The translations under genes and the position numbers were made by a program. Below are positions 20,967 to 28,056 of a stretch of 29,289 nucleotides of DNA, piece after piece (position 1 is the first letter of the stretch; every line of letters starts with the position of its first letter). The notes under the pieces are model-generated. The model was given only the letters and a program-made list of their open reading frames with translations, was not told the DNA's origin and made no database searches. Source of the stretch: a virus; the IMG/VR virus record IMGVR_UViG_3300009610_000759, positions 1-29,289 of that record; one strand, given 5' to 3'.

Positions 20967-22397
20967 TTACCATCCACCCATTTTCTTCTTCTTCCGGGCC
21001 AGGCGGTTGAACGCGGCTCCGCTAGCGTCCACCTGGTCCTTGTATTTGCTCGCCGGAAAGTAGCGCAGCTCTTCTACAAAGTCGCGCGTCCAAGCCCTTT
21101 TAAGCACGTGGACATTGCCGGAGCCCACCTGGGACGAGAAGGGATAAGCTCGGCTCTCCTTATCCCCGGTAGGATGGAAGCACAGGACTTTGTAGCCCGC
21201 TAGATTCTTTACCGTGTGCTCGCCCGACTCCTTGCCACCGCTCCCGCCTTCGATCTCCAGCACTACCGTCACCCCGTGCCCGTCCAGTTCCGCCGTTTGC
21301 GCGATCACGGACTCCCGCTTCGTCGATCCCCATTGCCCGCGCACCACGTCGACTATCCAATACTCGTCCGCTTTGTCGATGCCCATCAACACACCCACGG
21401 ACCAAGCGCCGCCGTCCTCCGTGCCCGCCTTGTCCCAGCTGCGCACCCAACGTCGGATGTCTTTAGCGGGCACCTCGTCCTCAAGCTTGAGCAAATCCGT
21501 CTTAAACATTCCTCCGCCCAAGGGAACTGGGTCCTGGAGGATTTGGCTCGCGTATCCGTAGGCGCCCAGTTCCTTCTCTTGCGCTTGCAGGACGGTCTTG
21601 CTCATGCGGATGGGGTCCAGCAATCCGTGGACGTAGAACTCGGCCAGTTCCGGCGGCGACACTTTGTCTGTGATTTCCCCCGGAAGGCAGATGTGTTTGA
21701 GTCCCGCTCCGCCGTGCTTAGCTATCATTTCCCCGGACGGGTCGCTTTGGTGCAAGCGTTGCTGAACGAGGATGATCACGGAAACCTCCTTATCGACCTT
21801 GCGCGAGGGCAGCGTGGTCTCCATCCACCTATTCGTCGTCTTTAACTCCGCCTCCGAGTAGGACTCCTCGGGATTCAGCGGATCGTCAATAAGCAGAAAG
21901 TGGCCATGATAACCCGTGGCCGCTCCGCCCACACCCACCGACAAGCGGAAGCCCTTCTCGGTATTTACGAAGAGCCCCTTCATGTTTTCGTCCTCCCGCA
22001 GCTGGATGTGGGGGAAGCAATCTTGATAGAGTTCCGACTGGACGATATCCCGCATGCGCACCGCGTCCTTGAGGGCGACCTGCTGGGCGTAGGACCCGCA
22101 CAAGAACTTCGAACTTCCCATCCGGGCCCAGCACCACGCGGGGAACATCTGCGACACGACGGTGGACTTGGTGCTCCCGGGCGGAATGTTGACCAGCAGG
22201 TCGTAGAGCTTGGGCTGGCCGGCGAAGACCCGCTCCGCCACGATCTGCAATTCGTCGCACAAATATTTGATGTGCCAGTTGGGAACCAGTTCCTCGTGGA
22301 CGACTTCCCGCCAGAACTCGAGGAAGAACTGATAGAAGGATTCCTTTACAACCGAGGCAACTAAGTCCACTTCAAGAAATACGGGAGCGGCTTGCAT
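20967..22397 (-). CDS. terL: Terminase large subunit (packaging ATPase/nuclease)
   Basis: A 476-residue protein; ATG 22397 is used since it starts one base past the zinc-finger gene (TAATATG). The ATPase has an unusual Walker A, LLVNIPPGSTKSTVVSQMFP (residues about 67-86), and Walker B FLLIDDPLNPEE (about 167-178). The RNase H-like nuclease has its acidic residues in RSWDKAGTEDGG (Asp 322), VVLEIEGG (about 378-385) and KDQVDASGAAFNRL (Asp 457). The enzyme pumps DNA into the procapsid through the portal and cuts the concatemer. The two halves are in the expected order and length is normal. Oddly, its small-subunit partner is over 4 kb upstream. Confidence 0.9.
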   Translation of the reverse strand: MQAAPVFLEVDLVASVVKESFYQFFLEFWREVVHEELVPNWHIKYLCDELQIVAERVFAGQPKLYDLLVNIPPGSTKSTVVSQMFPAWCWARMGSSKFLCGSYAQQVALKDAVRMRDIVQSELYQDCFPHIQLREDENMKGLFVNTEKGFRLSVGVGGAATGYHGHFLLIDDPLNPEESYSEAELKTTNRWMETTLPSRKVDKEVSVIILVQQRLHQSDPSGEMIAKHGGAGLKHICLPGEITDKVSPPELAEFYVHGLLDPIRMSKTVLQAQEKELGAYGYASQILQDPVPLGGGMFKTDLLKLEDEVPAKDIRRWVRSWDKAGTEDGGAWSVGVLMGIDKADEYWIVDVVRGQWGSTKRESVIAQTAELDGHGVTVVLEIEGGSGGKESGEHTVKNLAGYKVLCFHPTGDKESRAYPFSSQVGSGNVHVLKRAWTRDFVEELRYFPASKYKDQVDASGAAFNRLARKKKKMGGW

Positions 22398-22398
22398 A

Positions 22399-22536
22399 TT
22401 AGAACTTGTGGGCGTTGAGCGGAAAGCGTGGCTTAATGCCCGCCTCCACCCGCTGGTGTTTCTGCAAGTGCGCAGCAAAGCGGACCGCGTTGCTAAACCG
22501 CCGCTGGCACTTGGGACAGATGATAGGCTTCTTCAT
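22399..22536 (-). CDS. C2H2 zinc-finger microprotein (45 aa)
   Basis: A 45-residue frame from ATG 22536 to TAA. Residues 7-27 form a textbook C2H2 finger, CPKCQRRFSNAVRFAAHLQK plus His, with spacing C-x2-C-x12-H-x3-H. The rest is basic (RVEAGIKPRFPLNAHKF). Such fingers bind DNA or RNA in eukaryotes and in the Ros/MucR family of bacteria, but the single short finger here is closer to the classical form. It abuts the terminase large subunit start, so a role in DNA recognition during packaging is possible but not shown. Confidence 0.65.
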   Translation of the reverse strand: MKKPIICPKCQRRFSNAVRFAAHLQKHQRVEAGIKPRFPLNAHKF

Positions 22537-22572
22537 TGTTATCCCCTAAGCAACGCCATCGAGGACGGTATG

Positions 22573-22785
22573 TCAAATCTGATAATCCGGCTCGGGTGCG
22601 GCTTCCAGGAAACTGTGATGATAGTATTGAACTGCTTTATGCCCGTCAAAAAGAATCCTCACGCTCTCTAGATCCTTCGTATATCCCTTCACCGTAGCAA
22701 TGTGCGGGCAGACGATTCTTGCGTGCTTGCGTGGCCATATTCTCTTGGCCTCCGCCGTATATTGCACCCGTTGCTCTCTGCGCAT
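22573..22785 (-). CDS. Small unknown phage protein (70 aa)
   Basis: A 70-residue protein whose ATG directly follows the TGA of the upstream membrane protein gene. It reads EAKRIWPRKHARIVCPHIAT, VKGYTKDLESVRILFDGHKA, then VQYYHHSFLEAAPEPD. The repeated beta pattern with G-T-V-x-G-Y, V-R-I-L-x-D-G-x-K and a final Y-H-x-x-F-L resembles small SH3/KOW-like proteins that are common in phages and plasmids. Its role is unknown. Confidence 0.55.
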   Translation of the reverse strand: MRREQRVQYTAEAKRIWPRKHARIVCPHIATVKGYTKDLESVRILFDGHKAVQYYHHSFLEAAPEPDYQI

Positions 22786-22950
22786 TCATATCTTCAAGAA
22801 GCGGAATCCGACAACGTAGAAAAACCACATCATCCCAAAGCAGACGAACCAGCCCTGCAACCCGCTGCAATGGGCGAGAAGACTCACAAACGCCGCGCTC
22901 ATGAGCACGGCTCCCACCGCAATCCCGCCGAAGTAGAAGAGGAATTTCAT
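22786..22950 (-). CDS. Two-span membrane protein (54 aa)
   Basis: A 54-residue frame from ATG 22950 to TGA. It reads KFLFYFGGIAVGAVLMSAAF and then, after a short LLAHCSGLQG turn, WFVCFGMMWFFYVVGF, so two membrane segments are likely, with a short basic C-terminus (RFLKI). The start overlaps the upstream stop in ATGA and the stop touches the next ATG. Size and topology fit a small holin, but no endolysin is nearby, so no role is claimed. Confidence 0.5.
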   Translation of the reverse strand: MKFLFYFGGIAVGAVLMSAAFVSLLAHCSGLQGWFVCFGMMWFFYVVGFRFLKI

Positions 22951-23138
22951 ACTTCAATCTTTGCAGAAGACAAGCAACAATATTCAGGGCCCTCGTCCGG
23001 CTCCGTAACAGTAACCTCCCTCAGTGGGTTCTCAGTGCCGTCCTTCTCCGTGAAAGGACCTGAGTTCAGTTTAACTTCAATATTACCATATTGCTTACGG
23101 TAACAATGAAGCCATTTCATTAGAGTATCAATTTTCAT
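22947..23138 (-). CDS. Small unknown protein, paralogue of the upstream gene
   Basis: A 63-residue protein from ATG 23138, seven bases past the upstream stop (an ATG at 23168 would overlap that gene). It begins KIDTLMKWLHCYRKQYGNIE and shares with the next gene upstream the pattern of M-K, six residues, K-x-L, R, then G-N-x-E-V, a turn with G-T and P, and V-T followed by P. The two look like tandem copies that diverged. It is a small alpha/beta protein of unknown role. It overlaps the downstream membrane protein start in ATGA. Confidence 0.5.
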   Translation of the reverse strand: MKIDTLMKWLHCYRKQYGNIEVKLNSGPFTEKDGTENPLREVTVTEPDEGPEYCCLSSAKIEV

Positions 23139-23145
23139 TGTTTTC

Positions 23146-23397
23146 TTAATTTCTCGAATCGTCTCCAAGTCCTTTAGTCTCTTCGATTGCTAAAATATCC
23201 AGGGTCATTTTGCACACAATTTCAACCCACCCTTTACCATCAAGTTCAGGGTCTGCAAAAGTAACCTGAAGCACGGGGTCCGCTATCGTTCCGCATGGGA
23301 TGGTCTGTGGATCATCCAGCAACACCGTCACCTCTACATTGCCTCCATGCTCCCGGCGGAGTCCTTCTAATTGCTTAATGAATTTATTCAGCTTCAT
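23146..23397 (-). CDS. Small unknown protein, paralogue of the downstream gene
   Basis: An 83-residue protein. It reads KLNKFIKQLEGLRREHGGNV, EVTVLLDDPQTIPCGT, then VLQVTFADPELDGKGW and VEIVCKMTLDILA. The N-terminal helix followed by G-N-V-E-V matches its neighbour at 22947-23138, and small phage proteins with a K-x-L helix, a G-x-x-x-V-x-V strand and a following D-x-x-x-P are common. No catalytic residues are evident. It is the first gene after a hairpin at 23419-23436, and its leader carries a TACATATACC stretch with no Shine-Dalgarno site. Confidence 0.5.
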   Translation of the reverse strand: MKLNKFIKQLEGLRREHGGNVEVTVLLDDPQTIPCGTIADPVLQVTFADPELDGKGWVEIVCKMTLDILAIEETKGLGDDSRN

Positions 23398-23418
23398 GGT
23401 ATATGTATTATCAGAAAT

Positions 23419-23436
23419 GGGGCGGACTCCCGCCCC
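23419..23436 (-). terminator. Compact GC hairpin, possible bidirectional terminator
   Basis: Seven-base perfect arms GGGGCGG and CCGCCCC enclose the 4-base loop. On the minus strand the hairpin is preceded by an A-rich run (AAACAAAACC) and followed by ATTTCTG; on the plus strand it is followed by GGTTTTGTTT. It lies 8 bases past the stop of the 409-residue gene and probably ends or attenuates its transcript. Confidence 0.6.
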
Positions 23437-23444
23437 GGTTTTGT

Positions 23445-24674
23445 TTAGACTGCTTTGCCCCGCGTAATGATTGTTTGCGGGACACCGTTGAACTGGTCGT
23501 GCTTCTTCACCGTGGCCTTGAGCTTCAGCGTATCACCCTCGTTCGCGACGGACTTGCTGGCGAACCAAGTAACCTGGTTGCCGTCCTTGTCCTCGAAGCG
23601 GGTGATGTAAGTCGTGCCGAAGTCGCCCTCGCGGGTGATCACACTCTTGCACGTCAGCTCAAATACTTCCCGTGCGCCTACAGCCCCAATGTGCTTCAGG
23701 AAGGGCTTGCGGGCGTCCAGCGCCTTGCGGGATGCCACGTTGCGGAGGAACTGACCAGCATAAGCGATCAAGCTAGCCTTGCGTTCCGGGAGAACTTCGA
23801 AGTTGACGGCATACACGAGCGCCTGGGCGAACTCGTCGTCCGCGGGCGCCTCGTAGCTCTTTAAGCGTTCGATAATCGCGTCCGCCGCGGCCCACATCGG
23901 GTGCGACGGGTTCTGGAACATACCCCAGATGCCGTTGGTGAGCGGCTTGCCCTGAGCGTCCGTGGGCATCGGAGCCGTCGCAACGGAGGCAGCCTTGCGG
24001 TGGGTGCCGTCGGCGATCAATTGACCCCACTCGTCCTTCTGGTTGTATTGCCAGCCGGACTGGCTGTTCATCCACTCCGCAGCGGCGATCACGCGGCGGG
24101 CGGAAACAACGTGGGTGGAGCGGCGTCCACTACCTGCTTCTCCGGGCCAGCACTCGTCTTCGCCCAGGTCAAACATGCTGACGACGAGGGACAGGAACTC
24201 GAGCTTGAGGAGCCCGTCGTGGCCGATGTAGTCCGCAAAGCAGTTGCGACCGACCTGCATCTGGCGGGCGTCGTCCTTGTTCTGGATGATGTAGGTAAAA
24301 TTACGGTTGCGGGACGTGTGGCAGTGGTCGCAGTTGCACGGGTCGGCCGTGGTCCACTTCGCGGCCAGGTCCAGGTCCTTCACGTCCACAAACGTAGTGC
24401 CGTCCTCGAGGCGTTCGATCTTGCCCAAGAGGGTCCAGCGATACTGCTCAGCGTCCGGGAGGACGAGCTCGTATGCGGTCACGTCCACGGGGATACGGCA
24501 TTCGCGCTCGCGGGACTCGCCCTCAAGCGTCTCGATGACCACGCGGGTCTGTTCCACAGTCTTGCGGCCGAGGTTCGTGTAGGTGATCGGGGCGAACCCA
24601 ACTTTGGCGGCGCGCTTGTTCAGGCGGGCGATTTCCTTTTCGAACGCCCAGGTTTGACTCACAAGTATCTTCAT
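23445..24674 (-). CDS. Unknown protein with Cys cluster and possible OB-fold C-terminus
   Basis: A 409-residue protein from ATG 24674; six extra residues to 24692 are leader. The first 110 residues include KEIARLNKRAAKVGFAPI and a beta-rich part ending in TTFVDVKDL. Then comes a Cys cluster, PCNCDHCHTSRNRNFTYII (Cys 113, 115 and 118) with VGRNCFADYIG (Cys 145), which could bind zinc. The middle is helical. The last 65 residues, FGTTYITRFEDKDGNQVTWF then VANEGDTLKLKATVKKHDQF and PQTIITR, look like an OB fold, a single-stranded nucleic acid-binding barrel. I recall similar proteins on plasmids and large phages without a known role. A single-strand DNA handling function is inference. Confidence 0.5.
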   Translation of the reverse strand: MKILVSQTWAFEKEIARLNKRAAKVGFAPITYTNLGRKTVEQTRVVIETLEGESRERECRIPVDVTAYELVLPDAEQYRWTLLGKIERLEDGTTFVDVKDLDLAAKWTTADPCNCDHCHTSRNRNFTYIIQNKDDARQMQVGRNCFADYIGHDGLLKLEFLSLVVSMFDLGEDECWPGEAGSGRRSTHVVSARRVIAAAEWMNSQSGWQYNQKDEWGQLIADGTHRKAASVATAPMPTDAQGKPLTNGIWGMFQNPSHPMWAAADAIIERLKSYEAPADDEFAQALVYAVNFEVLPERKASLIAYAGQFLRNVASRKALDARKPFLKHIGAVGAREVFELTCKSVITREGDFGTTYITRFEDKDGNQVTWFASKSVANEGDTLKLKATVKKHDQFNGVPQTIITRGKAV

Positions 24675-24706
24675 ATGGGTATTGATAAGCAAGGGTTAGG
24701 CCCAGA

Positions 24707-25144
24707 TCACAAGGGTCGGACTTCGATGTTAATATAACGGAGCCCGGCCCACTTCTGAGCACCCTTCTGGGCATTCTTCAAGGACATGGACCACTGAAGG
24801 ACGGTGAGCTTTCCCAACCCGTTGGCGATGTTTTGCTCCAGCAACTCGCAGCGGGTCCGGACCTGGCGGTCGATATTGGTCTGGACGTTGGTGGACCAGC
24901 CGTCAGCCAAAGTCTTCTCCTGGCCAGTCTTCGCGCTACAGATACGCTGGTGGGCGTGCGGGTGGGTTCCTTCGATCTGTGCCTTGTAGTATTCTGCGTT
25001 CGAGCGGTCCGTGGCGTTGGCCTGGCTATACTCCCGGCGGAGCGAGGCAATGTCCTTGCGGCCGATGACCACGTGGGTGTAGACACGGTCGGAGGAACGG
25101 GTGAAGGTGATCCCTTCGAGGGTGTAGGAGAACTTTGTTTTCAT
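24707..25144 (-). CDS. Unknown protein (145 aa) near the replication genes
   Basis: A 145-residue protein from ATG 25144; the frame to 25198 would overlap the upstream gene. It starts with a strand pair, KFSYTLEGITFTRSSDRVYT, then HVVIGRKDIASLRREYSQAN, and continues as a charged helical region with HPHAHQRICSAKTGQEKTL, ending in VLQWSMSLKNAQKGAQKW. No motif of a known enzyme is seen. Its leader is almost identical to that of the downstream 409-residue gene, so both may be controlled together. Confidence 0.45.
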   Translation of the reverse strand: MKTKFSYTLEGITFTRSSDRVYTHVVIGRKDIASLRREYSQANATDRSNAEYYKAQIEGTHPHAHQRICSAKTGQEKTLADGWSTNVQTNIDRQVRTRCELLEQNIANGLGKLTVLQWSMSLKNAQKGAQKWAGLRYINIEVRPL

Positions 25145-25175
25145 ATGCGTATTGATAGCAGGTTGCGTGCCCGGG

Positions 25176-25379
25176 TCACTTGGCGAGCCAAAGTTCAATC
25201 CGGCCGAACGGCGGCGGGTTAAGGATCTCGAACTTTCGGCCGCGCGACAACGGCTTGACTGTTAGTGTCTGCACTTTGCTGCCGTCCACGACCTGGAGCA
25301 CCTTGGCGGTTTCCACCTGGCCCGAAGCATAGGTGATCCGGACTACCTCGCCGACTTCGTATTGCATGTTTTTCATCAT
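25176..25379 (-). CDS. Small SH3-like beta protein (67 aa)
   Basis: A 67-residue protein from ATG 25379 (a TTG at 25400 and in-frame ATGs just after are alternatives). It reads QYEVGEVVRITYASGQVETA, KVLQVVDGSKVQTLTVKPL and ends GRKFEILNPPPFGRIELWLA. The run of short strands with V-G-E-x-V-x-I and K-V-L-x-V suggests a small SH3/KOW-like barrel. Function unknown. It is the first gene downstream of the noncoding gap. Confidence 0.5.
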   Translation of the reverse strand: MMKNMQYEVGEVVRITYASGQVETAKVLQVVDGSKVQTLTVKPLSRGRKFEILNPPPFGRIELWLAK

Positions 25380-25501
25380 GACAGTATATAAGCAGATCAA
25401 CGGCCCAGATGCAAATTGCTGCTATTCAACGAGGGCTGATCGAACAAAGGTAAAGGACGCTGACACTTTCCTTGACACTCTTGAAAGGCGCTGAGGATAC
25501 C

Positions 25502-25530
25502 CTATCAAGTCCAGCCACTTGCGTTGATAG
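25502..25530. repeat. Inverted repeat 1
   Basis: Perfect 7-base arms, CTATCAA (25502-25508) and TTGATAG (25524-25530), separated by 15 bases. The left arm overlaps one of the two CCCTATCA direct repeats. Arms spaced this way fit a repressor operator as well as a stem-loop. Confidence 0.5.
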
Positions 25531-25535
25531 AACAA

Positions 25536-25566
25536 GGGTGTAAAGTTTTGCGCTCACTTTACACCC
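25536..25566. repeat. Inverted repeat 2
   Basis: Perfect 10-base arms, GGGTGTAAAG (25536-25545) and CTTTACACCC (25557-25566), around an 11-base loop. It has no following T-run on the minus strand beyond TTGTTC, so a standard terminator is not clear. Confidence 0.6.
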
Positions 25567-25576
25567 TCGTATCGCT

Positions 25577-25624
25577 GGTCCATCTTTGGTCCTTTGTCCT
25601 GGGCAGCGGGTCCAAAGATGGACC
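25577..25624. repeat. Inverted repeat 3
   Basis: Perfect 13-base arms, GGTCCATCTTTGG (25577-25589) and CCAAAGATGGACC (25612-25624), with a 22-base centre. It is the longest perfect palindrome noticed in the window. A Shine-Dalgarno or start is not inside it. It could be a protein-binding site or a stable RNA stem. Confidence 0.65.
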
Positions 25625-25671
25625 TATAAGTCACGGGCCCCCTCCGGGTCCCTATCAGCAAAACCCCGGCC

Positions 25672-26376
25672 CTAGAACCGCCAGTTCTGCCGAACCAGCG
25701 TTTCCGTGGCGGGCGCCTCCGGAGCATAAGTGGTCGGGTCCTTTACTCCCGCCAGCCAGAACGCTTCGCGGCGTTCGATGCACGTCCCGCAGGCTCCGCA
25801 ATGCACGACGGCTCCGACATAGCAGGACCAAGTCATCTGGAAGTTGACGCCCAGCTCGAATCCCCGCGACACAATTTCCGCCTTCGTCTTGTGGATGAAG
25901 GGACGTTCCAGCGCAATCTGTTTCCAGTCGCATAGGTTGGCCACAGCCTGCATAGCGTCCGCAAACTCCGGCCGGCAGTCCGGGTAGATAGCGTGGTCGC
26001 CCGAGTGCGCAGCATAAGCCACGGAGTCGCACCCGTGGGCGATGGCATGCCCGATAGCAACGGCGAGGAGGATCATATTCCGGTTAGGGACCACCGTCGC
26101 CTTCATGTTCGCCTGAGTGTAATGGCCCGTAGGCACGGGTATGGTGAGGTCCGTCTGTGAGCTGCCCGGCAGGATGCCGGCGAGCTGGAATAAATCCGCG
26201 TTGCGGTAAGGGACGTGCAACGCAGCGGCCTGCACGAGTGCACACTCTAACTCCCGCATGTGGCGCTGGCCGTAGTTGAAGGACAAAGCGCGAAGTTCCA
26301 CGCCTTCCTTTTTGAGGTGGTGGGCGAGAACGGTGGAATCCATTCCGCCTGACAGTAGCACGACAGTTTTGCTCAT
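25672..26376 (-). CDS. queC: 7-cyano-7-deazaguanine synthase
   Basis: A 234-residue protein. The ATP-pyrophosphatase loop [13 protein letters not shown] (residues 9-21) opens the protein, [12 protein letters not shown] and [16 protein letters not shown] follow, then [31 protein letters not shown], and the zinc site TWSCY plus [15 protein letters not shown] with Cys 185, 193, 196 and 199. These are the signature elements of QueC, which converts 7-carboxy-7-deazaguanine to preQ0 with ATP and ammonia. In phages this usually feeds deazaguanine modification of DNA; FolE, QueD, QueE and the transglycosylase DpdA are not in this window. It starts four bases past the upstream small terminase-like gene. 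Confidence 0.93.
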   Translation of the reverse strand: MSKTVVLLSGGMDSTVLAHHLKKEGVELRALSFNYGQRHMRELECALVQAAALHVPYRNADLFQLAGILPGSSQTDLTIPVPTGHYTQANMKATVVPNRNMILLAVAIGHAIAHGCDSVAYAAHSGDHAIYPDCRPEFADAMQAVANLCDWKQIALERPFIHKTKAEIVSRGFELGVNFQMTWSCYVGAVVHCGACGTCIERREAFWLAGVKDPTTYAPEAPATETLVRQNWRF

Positions 26377-26380
26377 ATTA

Positions 26381-27148
26381 TTATGTTCTCCCGTTTGTGT
26401 TGATTGATAGCAGTCTTTTCGCCGGAACCGCGTCCACCTCGATGGGCGCCTCCGCCTCCTGTTCCTTGCGCTTGCGAATAGCAGCTAGGATTTCCAGGCG
26501 GGTGTTGAGTGGCAAGTCCAGGTCCTCCAAGGAGAAGCCCGTCCCTACGCTGCCGCTGTGCTCCACCTCTAATTTCTCCCCATACCCGCGGTCCGCATTA
26601 ACAGTGCGGTTTACAAAGAGCACGGCTCCCGGATGGCGCTGGTCCACCAAATCCATTAAGGCGTGCTCGAAAAAGTTCTTTTTGTGCCACTGGATTTCCT
26701 CAATCATTTGGCGGAAGGCTAAATCTTTGCGCCAGTCCTCCAATACCGCCCGGGTGACACCGACTAAGCGGCAGGCAGTAGAGAGATTAAAATTGCTAGT
26801 GCAGAGCGCATGTATCCACAACTCTTGCCGCAACTCCCGCGTTTGGCCTTTAAGGATGGCTTCTATCTTTTCGTAGGCGTGCTCGGAGTCGTTCCAAAAG
26901 GAGAGTTGATCCCAGAGAGCTTTCGACTTGGGCGACAGTTGTTGATACACGTAGCCGATAAACGTGTCTTGCTTTCCCCGGCGCTCTTCAGCTAGGGCTT
27001 TAGCCTCCTGCAACTCGGGATGAGCAGCCAGGCGCTTGTGGAGGACTTGATTGCTGATTTCTAGGGCCGCCGCCACTTTGCTGGATTCGGCCTCGCGGAG
27101 CCAGGCGTCATACCAATCCAATATGAAACGTAAATTAAGCTTTTTCAC
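26381..27148 (-). CDS. Terminase small subunit-like DNA-binding protein
   Basis: A 255-residue protein beginning at a GTG (27148). The first part, [20 protein letters not shown] then [18 protein letters not shown], and the second part, [20 protein letters not shown] followed by [16 protein letters not shown], both look like helix-turn-helix units. The second is followed by [20 protein letters not shown] and [16 protein letters not shown], where RGYGEK is typical of phBC6A51-type small terminase proteins. These bind the packaging site and recruit the large subunit. The C-terminus is charged and probably disordered. The large subunit lies over 4 kb downstream, which is unusual, so an unrelated regulatory role is an alternative. 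Confidence 0.65.
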   Translation of the reverse strand: MKKLNLRFILDWYDAWLREAESSKVAAALEISNQVLHKRLAAHPELQEAKALAEERRGKQDTFIGYVYQQLSPKSKALWDQLSFWNDSEHAYEKIEAILKGQTRELRQELWIHALCTSNFNLSTACRLVGVTRAVLEDWRKDLAFRQMIEEIQWHKKNFFEHALMDLVDQRHPGAVLFVNRTVNADRGYGEKLEVEHSGSVGTGFSLEDLDLPLNTRLEILAAIRKRKEQEAEAPIEVDAVPAKRLLSINTNGRT

Positions 27149-27189
27149 GCCATAAAACTAAGAGATGAAGTTGAACAAGTCCATCCCCA

Positions 27190-28056
27190 TTAAAGGCGGG
27201 CGGTTTTCCGCAGCAAAGCGATCTCGGCGGAGGTCGCTTCCCCGGGGTCCGCCGCGTCTAAAATAATGTTGCTGGTTTCGCCCGGGAATAGCGCGAGCGT
27301 GCGGCAGAGTTCGAGAGCTTTGCGCTGGGCTTGTGGTTCATTATCAAAACAGATGAAGCGATAGGGAATGGCGGCCAGCTGTTCCACTTGTGCGGGTGTG
27401 AAGGCAGTTCCAAAGAGGGCCGCGGCTCCCGGACCCACCTTCCAAGCGTCCACGGGTCCTTCCACGATGACGGTGGAGAGGTGGCACTTGCTGAGCCCGT
27501 AAACTAGATTTTTGATATTGGCTCCGCCGTCCTGTTCCGGAGAAGCTGACAGATAACGCTGGGACGAGTCGCCAATGGCGCGGGTGGTCCAGCTCATTGT
27601 TTGCCCGTTATCCCGAACCGGAATGTAGAGGCGCCAGCACAAGCGTCCGCCGTCGGGTCCGATGCCTTGCACGTTCCAGTGATCTGCAATTTCCTCCGGG
27701 TCCAGCTTCCGCTGGCGCAAGTAACGGACGTGGGCTGGAAGCAGCGGGACCCGACCCCGCGGCTCTCTGAGCTTTGTCAGCGTTATTACGTCGGGACGGG
27801 TCCATTGGCGCCCGGCGAGGGCTTGGCGCACGAGAGCGGGGTCGACACCGAGCTTGAGTAGCGTAGCGTAGCTGGACTGGGCTCCGCATCTCCAGCAAGC
27901 GCAAGCCCGCGAGCGGAGGTTAATGCCGAGATGATAAGACTGGGAATTGCACCACGGGCAGTCGCGCAGCTGGACCCAGCCCGGGCGGGCGTGGTGATGA
28001 TGTCCCTCCTCCGCATACGCCAAGCGGGCTTCTTTCAGAACTTCCACCAGTGTCAT
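27190..28056 (-). CDS. Short DNA primase with zinc finger and TOPRIM domain
   Basis: A 288-residue protein. The zinc finger has LRDCPWCNSQSYHLGINL then ACACWRCGAQ (Cys 33, 36, 54 and 57). A linker region with LPAHVRYLRQRKLDPEEIA and WRLYIPVRDNGQTMSW resembles the RNA polymerase-like N-terminal half of DnaG-type primases. The TOPRIM core has STVIVEGPVDAWKVG (Glu 199) and, after AAIPYRFICFDNEPQAQRKA, Asp 238. The D-x-D motif appears as D-N-E, a departure from the usual form. There is no helicase domain. It likely makes RNA primers for phage replication. Its start overlaps the upstream ribbon-helix-helix gene in ATGA. Confidence 0.8.
   Translation of the reverse strand: MTLVEVLKEARLAYAEEGHHHHARPGWVQLRDCPWCNSQSYHLGINLRSRACACWRCGAQSSYATLLKLGVDPALVRQALAGRQWTRPDVITLTKLREPRGRVPLLPAHVRYLRQRKLDPEEIADHWNVQGIGPDGGRLCWRLYIPVRDNGQTMSWTTRAIGDSSQRYLSASPEQDGGANIKNLVYGLSKCHLSTVIVEGPVDAWKVGPGAAALFGTAFTPAQVEQLAAIPYRFICFDNEPQAQRKALELCRTLALFPGETSNIILDAADPGEATSAEIALLRKTARL

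Larger units (their letters stand above)
25380..25671. other. Noncoding gap with stacked inverted repeats
   Basis: This 292-base stretch is the longest without a convincing gene. It contains three inverted repeats listed separately, the direct repeats TGACACT (25461 and 25473) and CCCTATCA (25500 and 25650), and a doubled AAAGG-CGCTGA element (about 25453 and 25484). It lies between QueC and the accessory block. It may hold a terminator for QueC, an operator or promoter for the block downstream, a replication origin, or a structured RNA. A TATACT close to the start of the next gene (25383-25388) is a possible -10, without a good -35. Confidence 0.55.

Noticed and set aside
23901-24737. Plus-strand frame of 278 residues
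   Set aside because: Antisense to the 409-residue gene; Val/Asp-rich without motifs.
25472-25501. Plus-strand TTGACA as a promoter
   Set aside because: No convincing -10 at proper spacing and no plus-strand gene downstream.
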